Source of the DNA: Lewinellaceae bacterium
Lineage (GTDB): Bacteria; Bacteroidota; Bacteroidia; Chitinophagales; Saprospiraceae
Reading direction: 5' to 3'
Assembly: GCA_020636215.1 (NCBI GenBank)
Contig: JACJYG010000010.1
Coordinates: 375,374 to 439,373, forward strand
Length of the DNA: 64,000 nucleotides
Part shown: positions 45,688 through 54,944 of the stretch, piece by piece
Numbering within the stretch: the stretch's first letter is position 1
How the letters are laid out: the number at the start of each line of letters is the position of its first letter
Notes under the pieces: generated by a model
Databases searched by the model: none
The model's input: only the letters and a program-made list of their open reading frames with translations
Told to the model about the DNA's origin: nothing
Translations under genes and position numbers: made by a program

Positions 45688-45694
45688 AAAAATA
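45687..45694 (-). promoter_or_regulatory. Candidate -7 promoter box for the EAD11-like/WG operon
   Basis: Minus-strand TATTTTTG touches the outer end of the inverted-repeat element. The transcript would begin inside or at the element, with a leader of about 215 nt before the ATG at 45468. Confidence 0.45.
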
Positions 45695-45717
45695 CTTGTA
45701 TTAAAGCTTTCAGGAAC

Positions 45718-47898
45718 TTATCCCTTCGGGTGCGCCAATTGCATCTCCTCCACCAAATGGCCGGCGCCGGCGTATTTATCGATGATAAAGAGGATATACC
45801 GGATGTCAACCATGATATTCCTGCATATAGAGGCATCGTAGTTGATGTCGCTCATCGTACCTTCCCATACGCGGTCGAAATTCAGCCCGATCAAATTGCC
45901 GTAAGCGTCAATGGCGGGGCTGCCGGAGTTGCCACCTGTAGTATGGTTAGTGCCGATGAAGCAGATGGGCAGTTTCCCGTCCTCGCCGTAGGGGCCGTAA
46001 TCCTTTTTGTGGTATAGTTGCCGCAGTTTTTCGGGTACGTCAAATTCATAATCACCAGGTACGTATTTTTCCATTACCCCTTCCAGGTAGGTTTGTGGTT
46101 CGTATTCCACTGCATCACGGGGCTGATAACCGGCCACATTGCCGTAGGTGACTCGTAGGGTGCTGTTGGCGTCCGGGTAAAAACGCTTTTCCGGGAATAC
46201 CTCCATTTGCGCTTTCATGTATTGTTGCTGGAGCAGGTCAATTTCATCCTGTATCCGGTTGTATGCTTCGAGTACTTTTTCCTCGTTGATCTCGGAAATC
46301 CTGCGGGCCAGTACATAGGCATAGTCTTCTTTCAACAGTTTGACAAAGGCATCGGGGCCGGCGGCAATAGCCTGGCGCAGGATCTCGGGTTTGACCAGAT
46401 TCGTCTTGGCAAAGACGATCTGCGCCAGTTCTGCCGGGTCTTTTTGGGCATCGACGAATTGGGTGATGGCGAAATCCGACTGGTGGTCCGGATTGACTTC
46501 ATTGAAGTACACCTCCATCAGTGCGGCGAATACCTGCCGGTCGATGTCAGGCTGGTAGTCTTTGAAAAAACCGTCCAGGTAGCCCTGAATGCGTTCCATA
46601 CGGCTTTCCAGGGCGGCGCTGCCATTGGCATCGTATTGTTTCACCACGCCATGCAGGGTGTTGGCCAGGCCGAACAGTTCGATGTTGCGCCCGGCGATCT
46701 CGCCGATATAGTCCCGGCTTTTGGCATAGGGCTCCAGTTCGGCGTACAGCTTTTCGAATTGGGGCAGTAAGTTGCCGTATAGTTCCTTCCATTCCGGATT
46801 GGCGTCGACCCGCTTTTGGAATTCTTTTTCATATTCTTTCTTTCGGCCGACGCCATCGGTGGCTTTCACGCCCTGGCTTTCTCCGATCCATTTCTTCCAG
46901 GCATTGGCAATGCGGGATTGTTTGGAAGCATACTGGATACGCACTTTCGGGTCTTTGCGCATGGCCTCATTGATGATATTCAGGGCCCGGTCGCGAATGC
47001 CGATGCGGATGGGGTTGATCACATTAACCCGCTGGTCGATGGCCGGGGAGGGCAGGTATTCTTCCGTGCGGCCGGGGAACCCAAAAACCAGAGTGAAATC
47101 GCCTTCGGAGATGCCATCCATGGAGACGGGCAGGAAATGCCGGGGTTGGTAAGGCACATTGTCCGGGGCATAATCTGCCGGTTTGTTATCCGGGCCGGCA
47201 TAGATGCGGAATAGGGAGAAATCTCCGGTGTGCCGCGGCCAAACCCAGTTGTCCGTATCAGCGCCGAACTTGCCGATGGAAGAAGGCGGCGCCCCCACCA
47301 GGCGGATATCCCGATAGGTTTCCGTAACGAACAGGAAATACTGGTTGCCTTCGAAGAAAGGACGGATCATCACATCCTGATAAGCTTCCCGGGCCGCTGC
47401 CTGTTTCACCTTTTCGGTATTGCGGGCCACCCAGGCCTGCCGCTCTTTGTAGTGCATTTCCGGCGTAACCATTTCCAGCACCTGCTCCGTTACATCTTCG
47501 ATGCGGACGATGAAGGTGACCGTCAGGCCGGGATTGGGCAATTCCTCGGCGCGGGACATCGCCCAGAAGCCATCCTGCAGATAATTGTTTTCCAGCGAAG
47601 AATGGGACTGTATCTGCCCGAATCCGCAGTGGTGGTTGGTCAGTATCAGTCCCTGGCTGGAGATCACTTCTCCGGTGCAACCGCCGCCAAACTGAACGAT
47701 GGCGTCTTTCAGGCTGCCCCGGTTGACGCTATAGATATCTTCTGCGCTCATCTTCATCCCCATGCTCTGCATCTCGGCTTCGTTGAGTTGTTTGAGCAGT
47801 AAGGGTAGCCACATGCCTTCCGTAGCGAAGGCCAGGTTTGCAATCCAGGTGATTAAAAGAAGAATGATTATTTTTTTCATAGTTGCGTGTTTTGTCAT
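45718..47898 (-). CDS. S46 family dipeptidyl-peptidase, DPP11-like
   Basis: 726 residues (720 from an in-frame ATG at 47880); an AGGAG lies 10 bp before 47898. Signal peptide at the N-terminus, then a chymotrypsin-like fold: catalytic His in TNHHCGFG (about 90), Asp in the WPRHTGDFSLFR region, and Ser in GGNSGSPAIDAYG. Eighteen residues after that Ser is Arg (LNFDRVWEG), the position that is Arg in acidic-specific DPP11 and Gly in DPP7. It therefore probably releases dipeptides after Asp/Glu in the periplasm. The family feeds peptide-based metabolism in Bacteroidota. NhaC lies upstream on the same strand. Confidence 0.9.
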   Translation of the reverse strand: MTKHATMKKIIILLLITWIANLAFATEGMWLPLLLKQLNEAEMQSMGMKMSAEDIYSVNRGSLKDAIVQFGGGCTGEVISSQGLILTNHHCGFGQIQSHSSLENNYLQDGFWAMSRAEELPNPGLTVTFIVRIEDVTEQVLEMVTPEMHYKERQAWVARNTEKVKQAAAREAYQDVMIRPFFEGNQYFLFVTETYRDIRLVGAPPSSIGKFGADTDNWVWPRHTGDFSLFRIYAGPDNKPADYAPDNVPYQPRHFLPVSMDGISEGDFTLVFGFPGRTEEYLPSPAIDQRVNVINPIRIGIRDRALNIINEAMRKDPKVRIQYASKQSRIANAWKKWIGESQGVKATDGVGRKKEYEKEFQKRVDANPEWKELYGNLLPQFEKLYAELEPYAKSRDYIGEIAGRNIELFGLANTLHGVVKQYDANGSAALESRMERIQGYLDGFFKDYQPDIDRQVFAALMEVYFNEVNPDHQSDFAITQFVDAQKDPAELAQIVFAKTNLVKPEILRQAIAAGPDAFVKLLKEDYAYVLARRISEINEEKVLEAYNRIQDEIDLLQQQYMKAQMEVFPEKRFYPDANSTLRVTYGNVAGYQPRDAVEYEPQTYLEGVMEKYVPGDYEFDVPEKLRQLYHKKDYGPYGEDGKLPICFIGTNHTTGGNSGSPAIDAYGNLIGLNFDRVWEGTMSDINYDASICRNIMVDIRYILFIIDKYAGAGHLVEEMQLAHPKG

Positions 47899-47922
47899 TT
47901 ATTATTGCTCCTGTTTACCAAA

Positions 47923-47960
47923 GGTTTAGAAGGGTGAGAGCGGTTTAGTAGGGTTTAGAT
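47923..47960. repeat. Short degenerate array of GGTTTAGA words
   Basis: Three to four GGTTTAG-containing units of 9-10 bp lie between the NhaC stop and the S46 start. The same word recurs near 61304-61356. Confidence 0.55.
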
Positions 47961-47982
47961 TTGCTTTTCCGTTATTGCTTAC

Positions 47983-50034
47983 TTACTGAACAGGCTTGCC
48001 GACTTTCCGCACGATCAGGAACAAAACGCCCAGGCTGGCCAACAATAGCATACCGCTAATGGCCCAGCCACCGCCCAATAAGGTGGCCAATCCACCGGCT
48101 GTCATACTCACGGCGCCGACCGTAAGGGCATAAGGCATTTGGGTCCGAACGTGGTCGATATGGTTGCAATCGGAGGCCAGCGAACTGAGAATGGTGGTAT
48201 CGGATATAGGGGAACAGTGGTCGCCGAGTACGGAGGCAGCCAGCGTGACGGCAATTACATTGAGCAGTATTTCCAGGCTGATGTCATGTTCCAGCCCCTG
48301 CGCAACACAAATGGCCCAGGTAGTTGGTATGGCAATAGGGTAGAGGATCGCCATGGTGCTCCAACTGGAGCCGGTAGAAAAAGAGATCAGCGCCGCCAGT
48401 ATAAAAATAATGACGGGCATGAGGAAAGGGTTGACACTGTCCTGTAGCGCTGTAGTCAGAAAAGTAGCAGTGTGCAAGGCTTCTGTGGTAGCCGCCAGCG
48501 ACCAGGCCATCGTCAGGATGAGCAGGGCAGGCAGCATGGCCTTGAAACCAGTGATCAAAGTGGAAACCGTATCGGATAGGGCCATGATCCGCCCCCCGAT
48601 GGTCAGAAATACGGCAGCGGCCACTCCGGAAAGGCTGGCCCAAAGCAGAGCCGTATAAGAATCGGAATTGCCGATCAGCTTTCCTACTTTCATGAAAAAG
48701 GAGCTGTTTTCCCCTAGCAAGGCCCCCAGCGCGTGCCAGATGTCGCCCCATCCCTGAGAAGCAACGGTGATATTGGCGCCCAGCATTTCGGAATAGCTTG
48801 CCGCCATGCCCGTATCTACCAGCCCGAAAATAGTGACCAGGATAACCATGGCGACAGGGATCACGGCATTGTACCAATTCAACGGCGCTCCCTTGACCGG
48901 TTCCAGGTCTTCCAGGTCGCTTTCCTCGGTTTCGCTGCGCTTGCGGGAAACTTCTCCGGTATTCCTGGCGCGGATCTCGGCATGGTACATACCTCCAAAG
49001 TCGCGCTTCAGGAAGATCAGCATCAACATGAATGCCAGGGTCAGGGCAGGGTAGTAGGAATATTTCAGGGAAGCAATGAAAATGGCGTAGGGCGTCATAT
49101 CGGCGTCAAAGCCATGCAATTGGCTGATGCCATCATCAATGTAGCCCAATTCGGCCCCGATCCAGGTGGTGATAAAGGCCACGGCGGCTACCGGAGCGGC
49201 GGTACTGTCGACGATATAGGCCAGCTTTTCTCTCGACACCCGATACTGGTCGGTCACCTTGCGCATGGTATTGCCCACGATGAGGGTATTGGCGTAATCG
49301 TCAAAAAAGATCGCGACCCCCAAAAACCAGGTAATGAACTGAGCACTGCGGGGAGAACGGGCGTAGCGGGAGAAAATTTCCACCACCCCGGCCATGCCCC
49401 CGTTTCGGGAGATGATGGCCACCATGCCGCCGATCAGCAGCGAAAACACCATGATAGAGAGGTGCCCGGTGTTCGCAAGGGCATCGATCACATACTCCTG
49501 CACGACTTCCAGGAAACTGAGCAGGAAGTAATAGATCGATTCTATGCGCAGGCCGCCGGCGATAAAAGCACCGGCCCAGACCCCAATAAACAGAGAAACT
49601 ATGACCTCCCGGAAGATCAACGCCAGCAAAATAGCCACCAAGGGAGGGACGATGGACAGCCACATCGGAATGTGCCGCAGGCGGTAGCTTCCATCCTTAA
49701 GCTGGGCAATATGGTATAACTTGTAGGCTTTTTCGCTATTACGGATCAGCAAAAGTTTACCTTTCGCATCGGCATCTGCCGGGATGGCCGCCTGGCCGCC
49801 CTGAAAGGATAATTCCAGCGGCTCCCCGTTGAGTTGCAGGAGGGCCAGCCCGTCCGGTGTTTCAGCAGAGAAGACGAGTTGTTCGCCGTTTACGCGCAGC
49901 TGGTAGTGGAGCACCTTAACCGTATCGATTAGCGCGAGCGGCGCCGGCGGAATGGCCGAGGAATCAACTTGGGCGAAGGATTTGGCATTTGCGCAACAAA
50001 AGAGGAGAAAAGTAAAAAGGTAAGCGTTTTTCAT
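47983..50034 (-). CDS. NhaC-family Na+/H+ antiporter with N-terminal periplasmic domain
   Basis: 683 residues. A signal peptide (MKNAYLFTFLLFCCANAKSF) and a beta-rich stretch (about 25-120) precede the transporter, which begins at MWLSIVPPLVAILLAL. The transporter has about 11-12 helices with conserved FFDDYANTLIVGNTMR, STAAPVAAVAFITTWIGAELG and LGDHCSPISDTTILSS, all hallmarks of NhaC. The extra 125-residue domain is unusual for the family and may sense or bind something outside. It lies 84 bp upstream of the S46 peptidase gene, so co-expression in peptide or ion uptake is possible. Confidence 0.87.
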   Translation of the reverse strand: MKNAYLFTFLLFCCANAKSFAQVDSSAIPPAPLALIDTVKVLHYQLRVNGEQLVFSAETPDGLALLQLNGEPLELSFQGGQAAIPADADAKGKLLLIRNSEKAYKLYHIAQLKDGSYRLRHIPMWLSIVPPLVAILLALIFREVIVSLFIGVWAGAFIAGGLRIESIYYFLLSFLEVVQEYVIDALANTGHLSIMVFSLLIGGMVAIISRNGGMAGVVEIFSRYARSPRSAQFITWFLGVAIFFDDYANTLIVGNTMRKVTDQYRVSREKLAYIVDSTAAPVAAVAFITTWIGAELGYIDDGISQLHGFDADMTPYAIFIASLKYSYYPALTLAFMLMLIFLKRDFGGMYHAEIRARNTGEVSRKRSETEESDLEDLEPVKGAPLNWYNAVIPVAMVILVTIFGLVDTGMAASYSEMLGANITVASQGWGDIWHALGALLGENSSFFMKVGKLIGNSDSYTALLWASLSGVAAAVFLTIGGRIMALSDTVSTLITGFKAMLPALLILTMAWSLAATTEALHTATFLTTALQDSVNPFLMPVIIFILAALISFSTGSSWSTMAILYPIAIPTTWAICVAQGLEHDISLEILLNVIAVTLAASVLGDHCSPISDTTILSSLASDCNHIDHVRTQMPYALTVGAVSMTAGGLATLLGGGWAISGMLLLASLGVLFLIVRKVGKPVQ

Positions 50035-50046
50035 TCTGCCTTTTTA

Positions 50047-50054
50047 TAATTTTG
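50047..50054 (+). promoter_or_regulatory. Candidate -7 box for the FG-GAP gene
   Basis: TAATTTTG matches TAnnTTTG in the divergent gap before the ATG at 50127. Confidence 0.4.
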
Positions 50055-50126
50055 GATCAAGCCGAGAGCCCCGGAAATAAGGAAAGCACAATTAACGAAG
50101 AAATCAATAATTCACAAAATCAGGAC

Positions 50127-52367
50127 ATGAAAAGAGCCATCACCATAATCTGGCTGTCTGCCTGGACAGCCTTTTTTGTTTCAGCCCAGGACTACTTTCC
50201 CATTGATATCCCCTTTCAGGTAGGCGGCCGGCAGCTGGCCTTTCCCCTGGCCGGCGGCCTGAATAATCCCCAGCTCAATGCCGTTGACCTCAATAACGAT
50301 GGCCGATTGGACTTGTATATCTTCGACCGGACCGGTAATGTCCAGCTTACCTTTCTCAATACCGGAACGCCGGGCCAGGTGAGCTATACCTATGCGCCTT
50401 CCTATGAAAAACAATTTCCGGTGGGTTTAGTAGATTGGGTAGAGCTGCGCGATTATAACGGCGATGGGATAATGGACCTCTTTGCGCAGGCGGCGGCTTA
50501 TTCCCCCTTCCAGGGGATTATCGTCTTTCGGGGCTATTATCAGGATAACCGGATCACTTTCGAGCAGGTCCCGTTTTCCAATCCGGATAATGTGCTGGAA
50601 TTTACGCTTTACAATGGCGCCAGGACCCAGGTGTACGTCAGTAATGTAGACTACCCCGCATTCGACGACATGGACTGTGATGGCGACCTGGACATTCTCA
50701 CCTTCAACCCCTCGGGCGGGTATATCGAATATTACCAGAATCAGTCGGTGGAGGACGGCTATGGCCGCGACAGCCTGATCTATGAACTGGTGGAGGATTG
50801 CTGGGGCGGTATTTTTGAAAGTGGCATCAACATTGAAATCGGATTGGCCTCGGCTCCCGGGGATTGTTTCAATTTTCAGAATGAGATCGTGGTGGAGCGC
50901 CATCCCGGCTCCACTTTTTTAACCTTTGATGCCGATAACGACGGCGACAAAGAACTGATACTGGGCGATATTTCTTTCAACTCCCTCAATTTTCTGATTA
51001 ATGGCGGCGATTGCGAGCAGGCCTGGATCGTGGATCAGGATCCTACCTTCCCCAGCTATGATGTACCAGTGGACCTTCCTGTTTTCCCCGTAGCTTTTTA
51101 TCTGGACGTAAATAATGATGGGAAAAAGGATCTGCTGGCGGCGCCCAATGCCTCCAATATCTCGGAAAATTACGATGTGCTGTGGTATTATGAAAACGTC
51201 AATACTACTGAAGAACCGGCCTTTGAGTATCGTCGGCAGGACCTGCTGGTAAATGATATGCTCGACTTCGGCACCGCCGCTAATCCAGCTTTTGTAGATT
51301 ACAATGCAGATGGGCTGCTTGACCTGGTGGTGGGCAATGGAGGTTATTATCAGCAATTTGGGGAGCGCGATTCCCGCCTGCTGCTCTTCGAGAACATCGG
51401 CACTGCCTCCAGCCCTGCTTTTGAACTGGTGGACGAGAATTTCCTCAACCTGGATGTTTTCGACGATTATTATTCCTTTGTACCCGCTTTTGGCGACCTC
51501 GATAATGACGGCGACCTGGATATTCTGGTGGGCGAAACCCTGGGCCGGCTCTTCTACGCCGAAAACACCGCCGGGCCCGGCAACCCCATGGCCTTTGGCG
51601 CCTGGCAGTACAATTACATGGATATTTTCATTGGCGCCCTCAGTGCGCCCTATATCGTTGACCTCAACCGGGACGGGCTGCCAGACTTGTTGGTCGGGGA
51701 ACGCACCGGCAATATCAACTATTTCCAGAACGTCGGCACCCCTTCTGAGCCTATGTTCCTGCCGAGTTCAGACCAGGCGCCCAATGTCTTTGCCCTGGGT
51801 AATATCAACACGGCCGTACCCGGCGCAATTACCGGTTATAGTTCCCCTATCATACTGGACCAGGAAGGGACGTATGTATTGGTTACCGGTACGGAAGCGG
51901 GCCAACTGGAGTTTTATAACAATATTGAAGGAAACATCACGGGAACGTTTCACCTGGTCACCGATAAAATGGGCGGGATAAAAACAGGGCGCCGCACCCG
52001 CCCGGCCGTTGCCGATATCGACAACGACGGCAAACTGGAGATGATCGTCGGCAATGAACGCGGCGGTTTAACAGCTTATCAGACCAATCTTTTCCTGGAT
52101 AGCACTTCGCCTAGCCGGGAGGCCGGTAACAGCCTTCAGATAGAGCTATTCCCCAACCCGGCCCGGGAAATGGCGACGATTCGCCTCAACAGCCTGGGGT
52201 TGAAACAGCTGGAACTGTACAACCTCGCCGGCCAGTTGGTGTTGGCCCGGCAGTGGGAGGGGGAGGAATTAGGTGTGCCCACCGCGGCATTGCCGGAAGG
52301 GGTGTATTGGGTGAAGGTGGTTTCAGAGGGTGGGGTTGCTGTCGGTAAGTTGGTGGTGCGGCGTTAG
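50127..52367 (+). CDS. FG-GAP/VCBS repeat protein with T9SS sorting domain
   Basis: 746 residues from the ATG at 50127, which starts the signal peptide MKRAITIIWLSAWTAFF; upstream codons in frame form no signal. The body has about 8-10 FG-GAP/VCBS-type repeats with Asp-rich calcium loops (DLNNDGRLDLY, DYNGDGIMDLF, DCDGDLDIL, DADNDGDKEL, DLDNDGDLDIL, DLNRDGLPDLL, DIDNDGKLEM). The C-terminal 80 residues are a type A T9SS sorting domain (FPNPAREMATIRL to GKLVVRR). Probably a cell-surface or secreted beta-propeller adhesin. Divergent from nhaC. Confidence 0.88.
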   Translation: MKRAITIIWLSAWTAFFVSAQDYFPIDIPFQVGGRQLAFPLAGGLNNPQLNAVDLNNDGRLDLYIFDRTGNVQLTFLNTGTPGQVSYTYAPSYEKQFPVGLVDWVELRDYNGDGIMDLFAQAAAYSPFQGIIVFRGYYQDNRITFEQVPFSNPDNVLEFTLYNGARTQVYVSNVDYPAFDDMDCDGDLDILTFNPSGGYIEYYQNQSVEDGYGRDSLIYELVEDCWGGIFESGINIEIGLASAPGDCFNFQNEIVVERHPGSTFLTFDADNDGDKELILGDISFNSLNFLINGGDCEQAWIVDQDPTFPSYDVPVDLPVFPVAFYLDVNNDGKKDLLAAPNASNISENYDVLWYYENVNTTEEPAFEYRRQDLLVNDMLDFGTAANPAFVDYNADGLLDLVVGNGGYYQQFGERDSRLLLFENIGTASSPAFELVDENFLNLDVFDDYYSFVPAFGDLDNDGDLDILVGETLGRLFYAENTAGPGNPMAFGAWQYNYMDIFIGALSAPYIVDLNRDGLPDLLVGERTGNINYFQNVGTPSEPMFLPSSDQAPNVFALGNINTAVPGAITGYSSPIILDQEGTYVLVTGTEAGQLEFYNNIEGNITGTFHLVTDKMGGIKTGRRTRPAVADIDNDGKLEMIVGNERGGLTAYQTNLFLDSTSPSREAGNSLQIELFPNPAREMATIRLNSLGLKQLELYNLAGQLVLARQWEGEELGVPTAALPEGVYWVKVVSEGGVAVGKLVVRR

Positions 52368-52438
52368 TTAGTTTATCCCATTTATTTGAGAGGCTAAAAA
52401 TATAAAGCACTGATTTTCCTTTTCTTGGATTTTAACGT

Positions 52439-52569
52439 CGCAAATAAATTTGCGCGTTACGGGTATTACCGAGCATCCTGTCACGTCTCAGTTCGGCACT
52501 ACAGCACGTTGAGCGTAGCGAAATCCCGTGCTAACGATAGGAGGCCGGGATCGAATGTCAGCGGCTCCT
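52439..52569. repeat. Palindrome-rich intergenic region
   Basis: Between the FG-GAP and S9 genes are three separate inverted repeats: CGCAAAT/ATTTGCG at 52439-52454, AGCACG/CGTGCT at 52503-52532, and AGGAGGCC/GGCTCCT at 52539-52569. No coding frame or tRNA is visible in this 240-bp gap. Possibly terminators for the convergent genes or a degraded dispersed repeat. Confidence 0.5.
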
Positions 52570-52609
52570 GAGCCCAGCCATTTAACCATGCAGCCATTCA
52601 TTCCAAGCT

Positions 52610-54688
52610 TTACTCCTTATGCTCCTCAGGAGCCTCATTGATCCCCACCAGATCCAGCATAAACGCATATTCCAGGGCGGTTTCGCGGTAGCGCTGGTAG
52701 CGGCCGGAGGCGCCGCCATGGCCGGCATCCATATTGGTGTGCAGGAGTAAGGGGTTTTTATCGGTTTTCATCTCCCGCAATTTGGCGACCCATTTGGCCG
52801 GCTCCCAGTATTGCACCTGAGAGTCGTGCAGGCCCGTGGTGACCAGCATGGGCGGGTAGCCCTTGGCTTCTACATTGTCATAAGGAGAATAGGATTTGAT
52901 GTAATCGTAGTGCTCCCGAATCTTTGGGTTGCCCCACTCGTCGAATTCTCCGGTGGTCAGCGGGATGGTTTCATCGAGCATCGTCGTGACTACGTCCACG
53001 AAAGGCACAGCGGCTATGATGCCTCTCCATAAATCGGGGCGCATATTGGCCACAGCCCCCATCAGCAGGCCCCCTGCGCTGCCGCCCATGGCGAATAGTT
53101 TTTCCTGGCGGCTGTATTTTTCGCGTAAGAGAAATTCCGCGCAATCGATGAAATCGGTGAAGGTGTTTTTCTTTTTCAGCACCTTGCCGTCCTCGTACCA
53201 GTAGCGCCCCATTTCTTCTCCGCCCCGGACATGGGCGATGGCGAAAACAAAGCCCCGGTCGAGCAGGCTGAGGCGCACGGAGCTGAAAAAAGGCTCCATA
53301 CTGGCGCCGTAAGAGCCATAGGCGTATAATAGCAGGGGATGGCTGCCATTTCTTTGAAAACCTTTTCTATAAACCAGAGAAACCGGCACTTTCTCCCCAT
53401 CCCGCGTGGGAGCGTAGATCCGTTCGGAATGATAATTATTATGATCGAAATCGCCCAGCACTTTTTCTTGCTTCAGCATCTTCAGTTGCCGGGTGGCCAT
53501 ATCGTAATCGTAAACCGTATTCGGGGTGGTCAAAGAAGTGTACCCGATGCGTAGTAAGTCGGTATCGTATTCCAGGTTGGTGGTGGTATAGGCCAGGTAG
53601 GCCTCTTCTCCAAAGTCGATGTAATGTTCGGGGCCTTTCCAGGGAAGTATCCGTAGCTGGGTAATACCGTTTTTGCGCTCCGAGAGCACCAGGTAGTCTC
53701 TGAAAACATCCATATCTTCCAGCAAGACATCTTCCCGGTGAGGGATAGCCTCCTTCCAATTTTCTTTAGTGGTGTTGAGCTCATTGGCCACCATCAGCCG
53801 GAAATTGCGGGCATCGAGGTTGGTGCGGATGAAAAACTTATCATCGAAATGGGCGATGCTGTACTCCAGGCCGCGTTCGCGGGGCTGAATGATCCGGAAT
53901 TCCCCTTCCGGTGTATCGGCATTCAAAACGCGGTATTCCTGGCTGAGGGTGGAATGGGAGGTGATGATGATGTATTTATGGGATTTGGACTTGTAAGCAA
54001 AAGCGGAGAAGGTGGCGTCGTCCTCCCGGAAAACGGTTTCGTCTTCCTTAGATGGCGTTCCCAGTTTGTGCCGCATCACCTTAAAGCTGCGCAGGGTGAC
54101 GGGGTCTTTGGCGACGTAAAAAACAGTTTGGCCATCATTGGCCCAAACGGCGTTTCCGGTGGTGCCGGGGATCTCATCGGGTAACAATGCGCCCGTTTCC
54201 AGGTTTTTGAACCGCAGGGTGTAAATGCGCCGGCTGAGGGTGTCTTCTCCATAGGCCAGTATGGTGTTGTTGGGGCTTACGCTCTGCCCACCTACGTTAA
54301 AATAACTGTACCCTTTGGCCAGTTCGTTGACGTCGAGCATGATTTCTTCCTCGGCTTCCAGGCTTCCTTTTTTTCGGGAGTAGATGGGATACTCCTTCCC
54401 TTTTTCAAAGCGGGTAATATAAAAATACCCATTATCCTTGAAGGGGACGGAGGCCTCGTCCGGCTGCAGGCGGGCGGTGATCTCCTGATAGAGCTTTTCC
54501 TGGAACCCTTTGGTGTGGGACAGCAAGGCCTCCGTATAGGCGTTTTCAGCTTCCAGATAGGCGATCACCTCCGGGTTTTCCCGTTCGTTGAGCCAGTAGT
54601 AGTTGTCGATGCGGGTATCCCCGTGGATGGACAGTTCTTTAGGCTTCTTTTGGGCGGTGGGTGCCGCGAGCGTCATTTTTTCGTACAT
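52610..54688 (-). CDS. ptrB: S9 family prolyl oligopeptidase (protease II-like), apparent frameshift at its N-terminus
   Basis: 692 residues from the ATG at 54688 (or 688 from the ATG at 54676). The N-terminal propeller begins with HGDTRIDNYYWLNERENPEV. The C-terminal alpha/beta hydrolase has the nucleophile in MGGSAGGLLMGAV, HVRGGEEMGRYWYEDGK as in oligopeptidase B, and catalytic His in MDAGHGGASGR. It cleaves short peptides after basic residues or proline. As read, no signal peptide is in frame; a lipoprotein signal is encoded just upstream in another frame (54673-54792), so the natural product is probably lipid-anchored and one base is missing at an A6 run. Confidence 0.85.
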   Translation of the reverse strand: MYEKMTLAAPTAQKKPKELSIHGDTRIDNYYWLNERENPEVIAYLEAENAYTEALLSHTKGFQEKLYQEITARLQPDEASVPFKDNGYFYITRFEKGKEYPIYSRKKGSLEAEEEIMLDVNELAKGYSYFNVGGQSVSPNNTILAYGEDTLSRRIYTLRFKNLETGALLPDEIPGTTGNAVWANDGQTVFYVAKDPVTLRSFKVMRHKLGTPSKEDETVFREDDATFSAFAYKSKSHKYIIITSHSTLSQEYRVLNADTPEGEFRIIQPRERGLEYSIAHFDDKFFIRTNLDARNFRLMVANELNTTKENWKEAIPHREDVLLEDMDVFRDYLVLSERKNGITQLRILPWKGPEHYIDFGEEAYLAYTTTNLEYDTDLLRIGYTSLTTPNTVYDYDMATRQLKMLKQEKVLGDFDHNNYHSERIYAPTRDGEKVPVSLVYRKGFQRNGSHPLLLYAYGSYGASMEPFFSSVRLSLLDRGFVFAIAHVRGGEEMGRYWYEDGKVLKKKNTFTDFIDCAEFLLREKYSRQEKLFAMGGSAGGLLMGAVANMRPDLWRGIIAAVPFVDVVTTMLDETIPLTTGEFDEWGNPKIREHYDYIKSYSPYDNVEAKGYPPMLVTTGLHDSQVQYWEPAKWVAKLREMKTDKNPLLLHTNMDAGHGGASGRYQRYRETALEYAFMLDLVGINEAPEEHKE

Positions 54689-54792
54689 TTCACATTCCGT
54701 TTTTCTTTGGTAGCAGGCTTGTCTCCACTGCAGGAAGCAAAAAGGAGCATCAGCATTGCATAGATCGCAGGAAATATCGGATTTATACCCAT
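54673..54792 (-). pseudogene. Out-of-frame lipoprotein signal sequence of the S9 peptidase
   Basis: A 39-codon frame from the ATG at 54792 encodes a signal with lipobox FASC (Cys21), followed by a lysine-rich stretch, and ends at a TGA immediately after six A (plus-strand T at 54676-54681). One additional A would join it exactly to the S9 frame. As it stands, the TGA overlaps the S9 ATG at 54676 (ATGA), so reinitiation is another possibility. Confidence 0.6.
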
Positions 54793-54906
54793 AAATTTCC
54801 AAATGGGGTGGAAAATTTTGACACCGGACAAATAAAATATTTGTAGAAAGTGCTAAACCACAGCTTGTTTTTTGGCAATGGAGAGGTTAAAATTGCAGGA
54901 TTGTTG

Positions 54907-54937
54907 TTGGGCGAACCTATGCTACTGCCTACATTTG
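54907..54937 (+). promoter_or_regulatory. Strong candidate promoter of the MATE gene
   Basis: TTG at 54907-54909, 20 bp, then TACATTTG at 54930-54937. The predicted start is only about 5 bp before the ATG at 54945, implying a nearly leaderless mRNA. Confidence 0.6.
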
Positions 54938-54944
54938 TGCACGC

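Noticed and set aside
48733..49719. 328-codon plus-strand frame opposite nhaC
   Set aside because: Shadow of the antiporter gene; polar, His/Asp-rich translation without family features.
52439..52569. Possible tRNA or small RNA gene in the 52.4-kb gap
   Set aside because: The palindromes do not fit a cloverleaf; no T-loop and acceptor stem at tRNA spacing.
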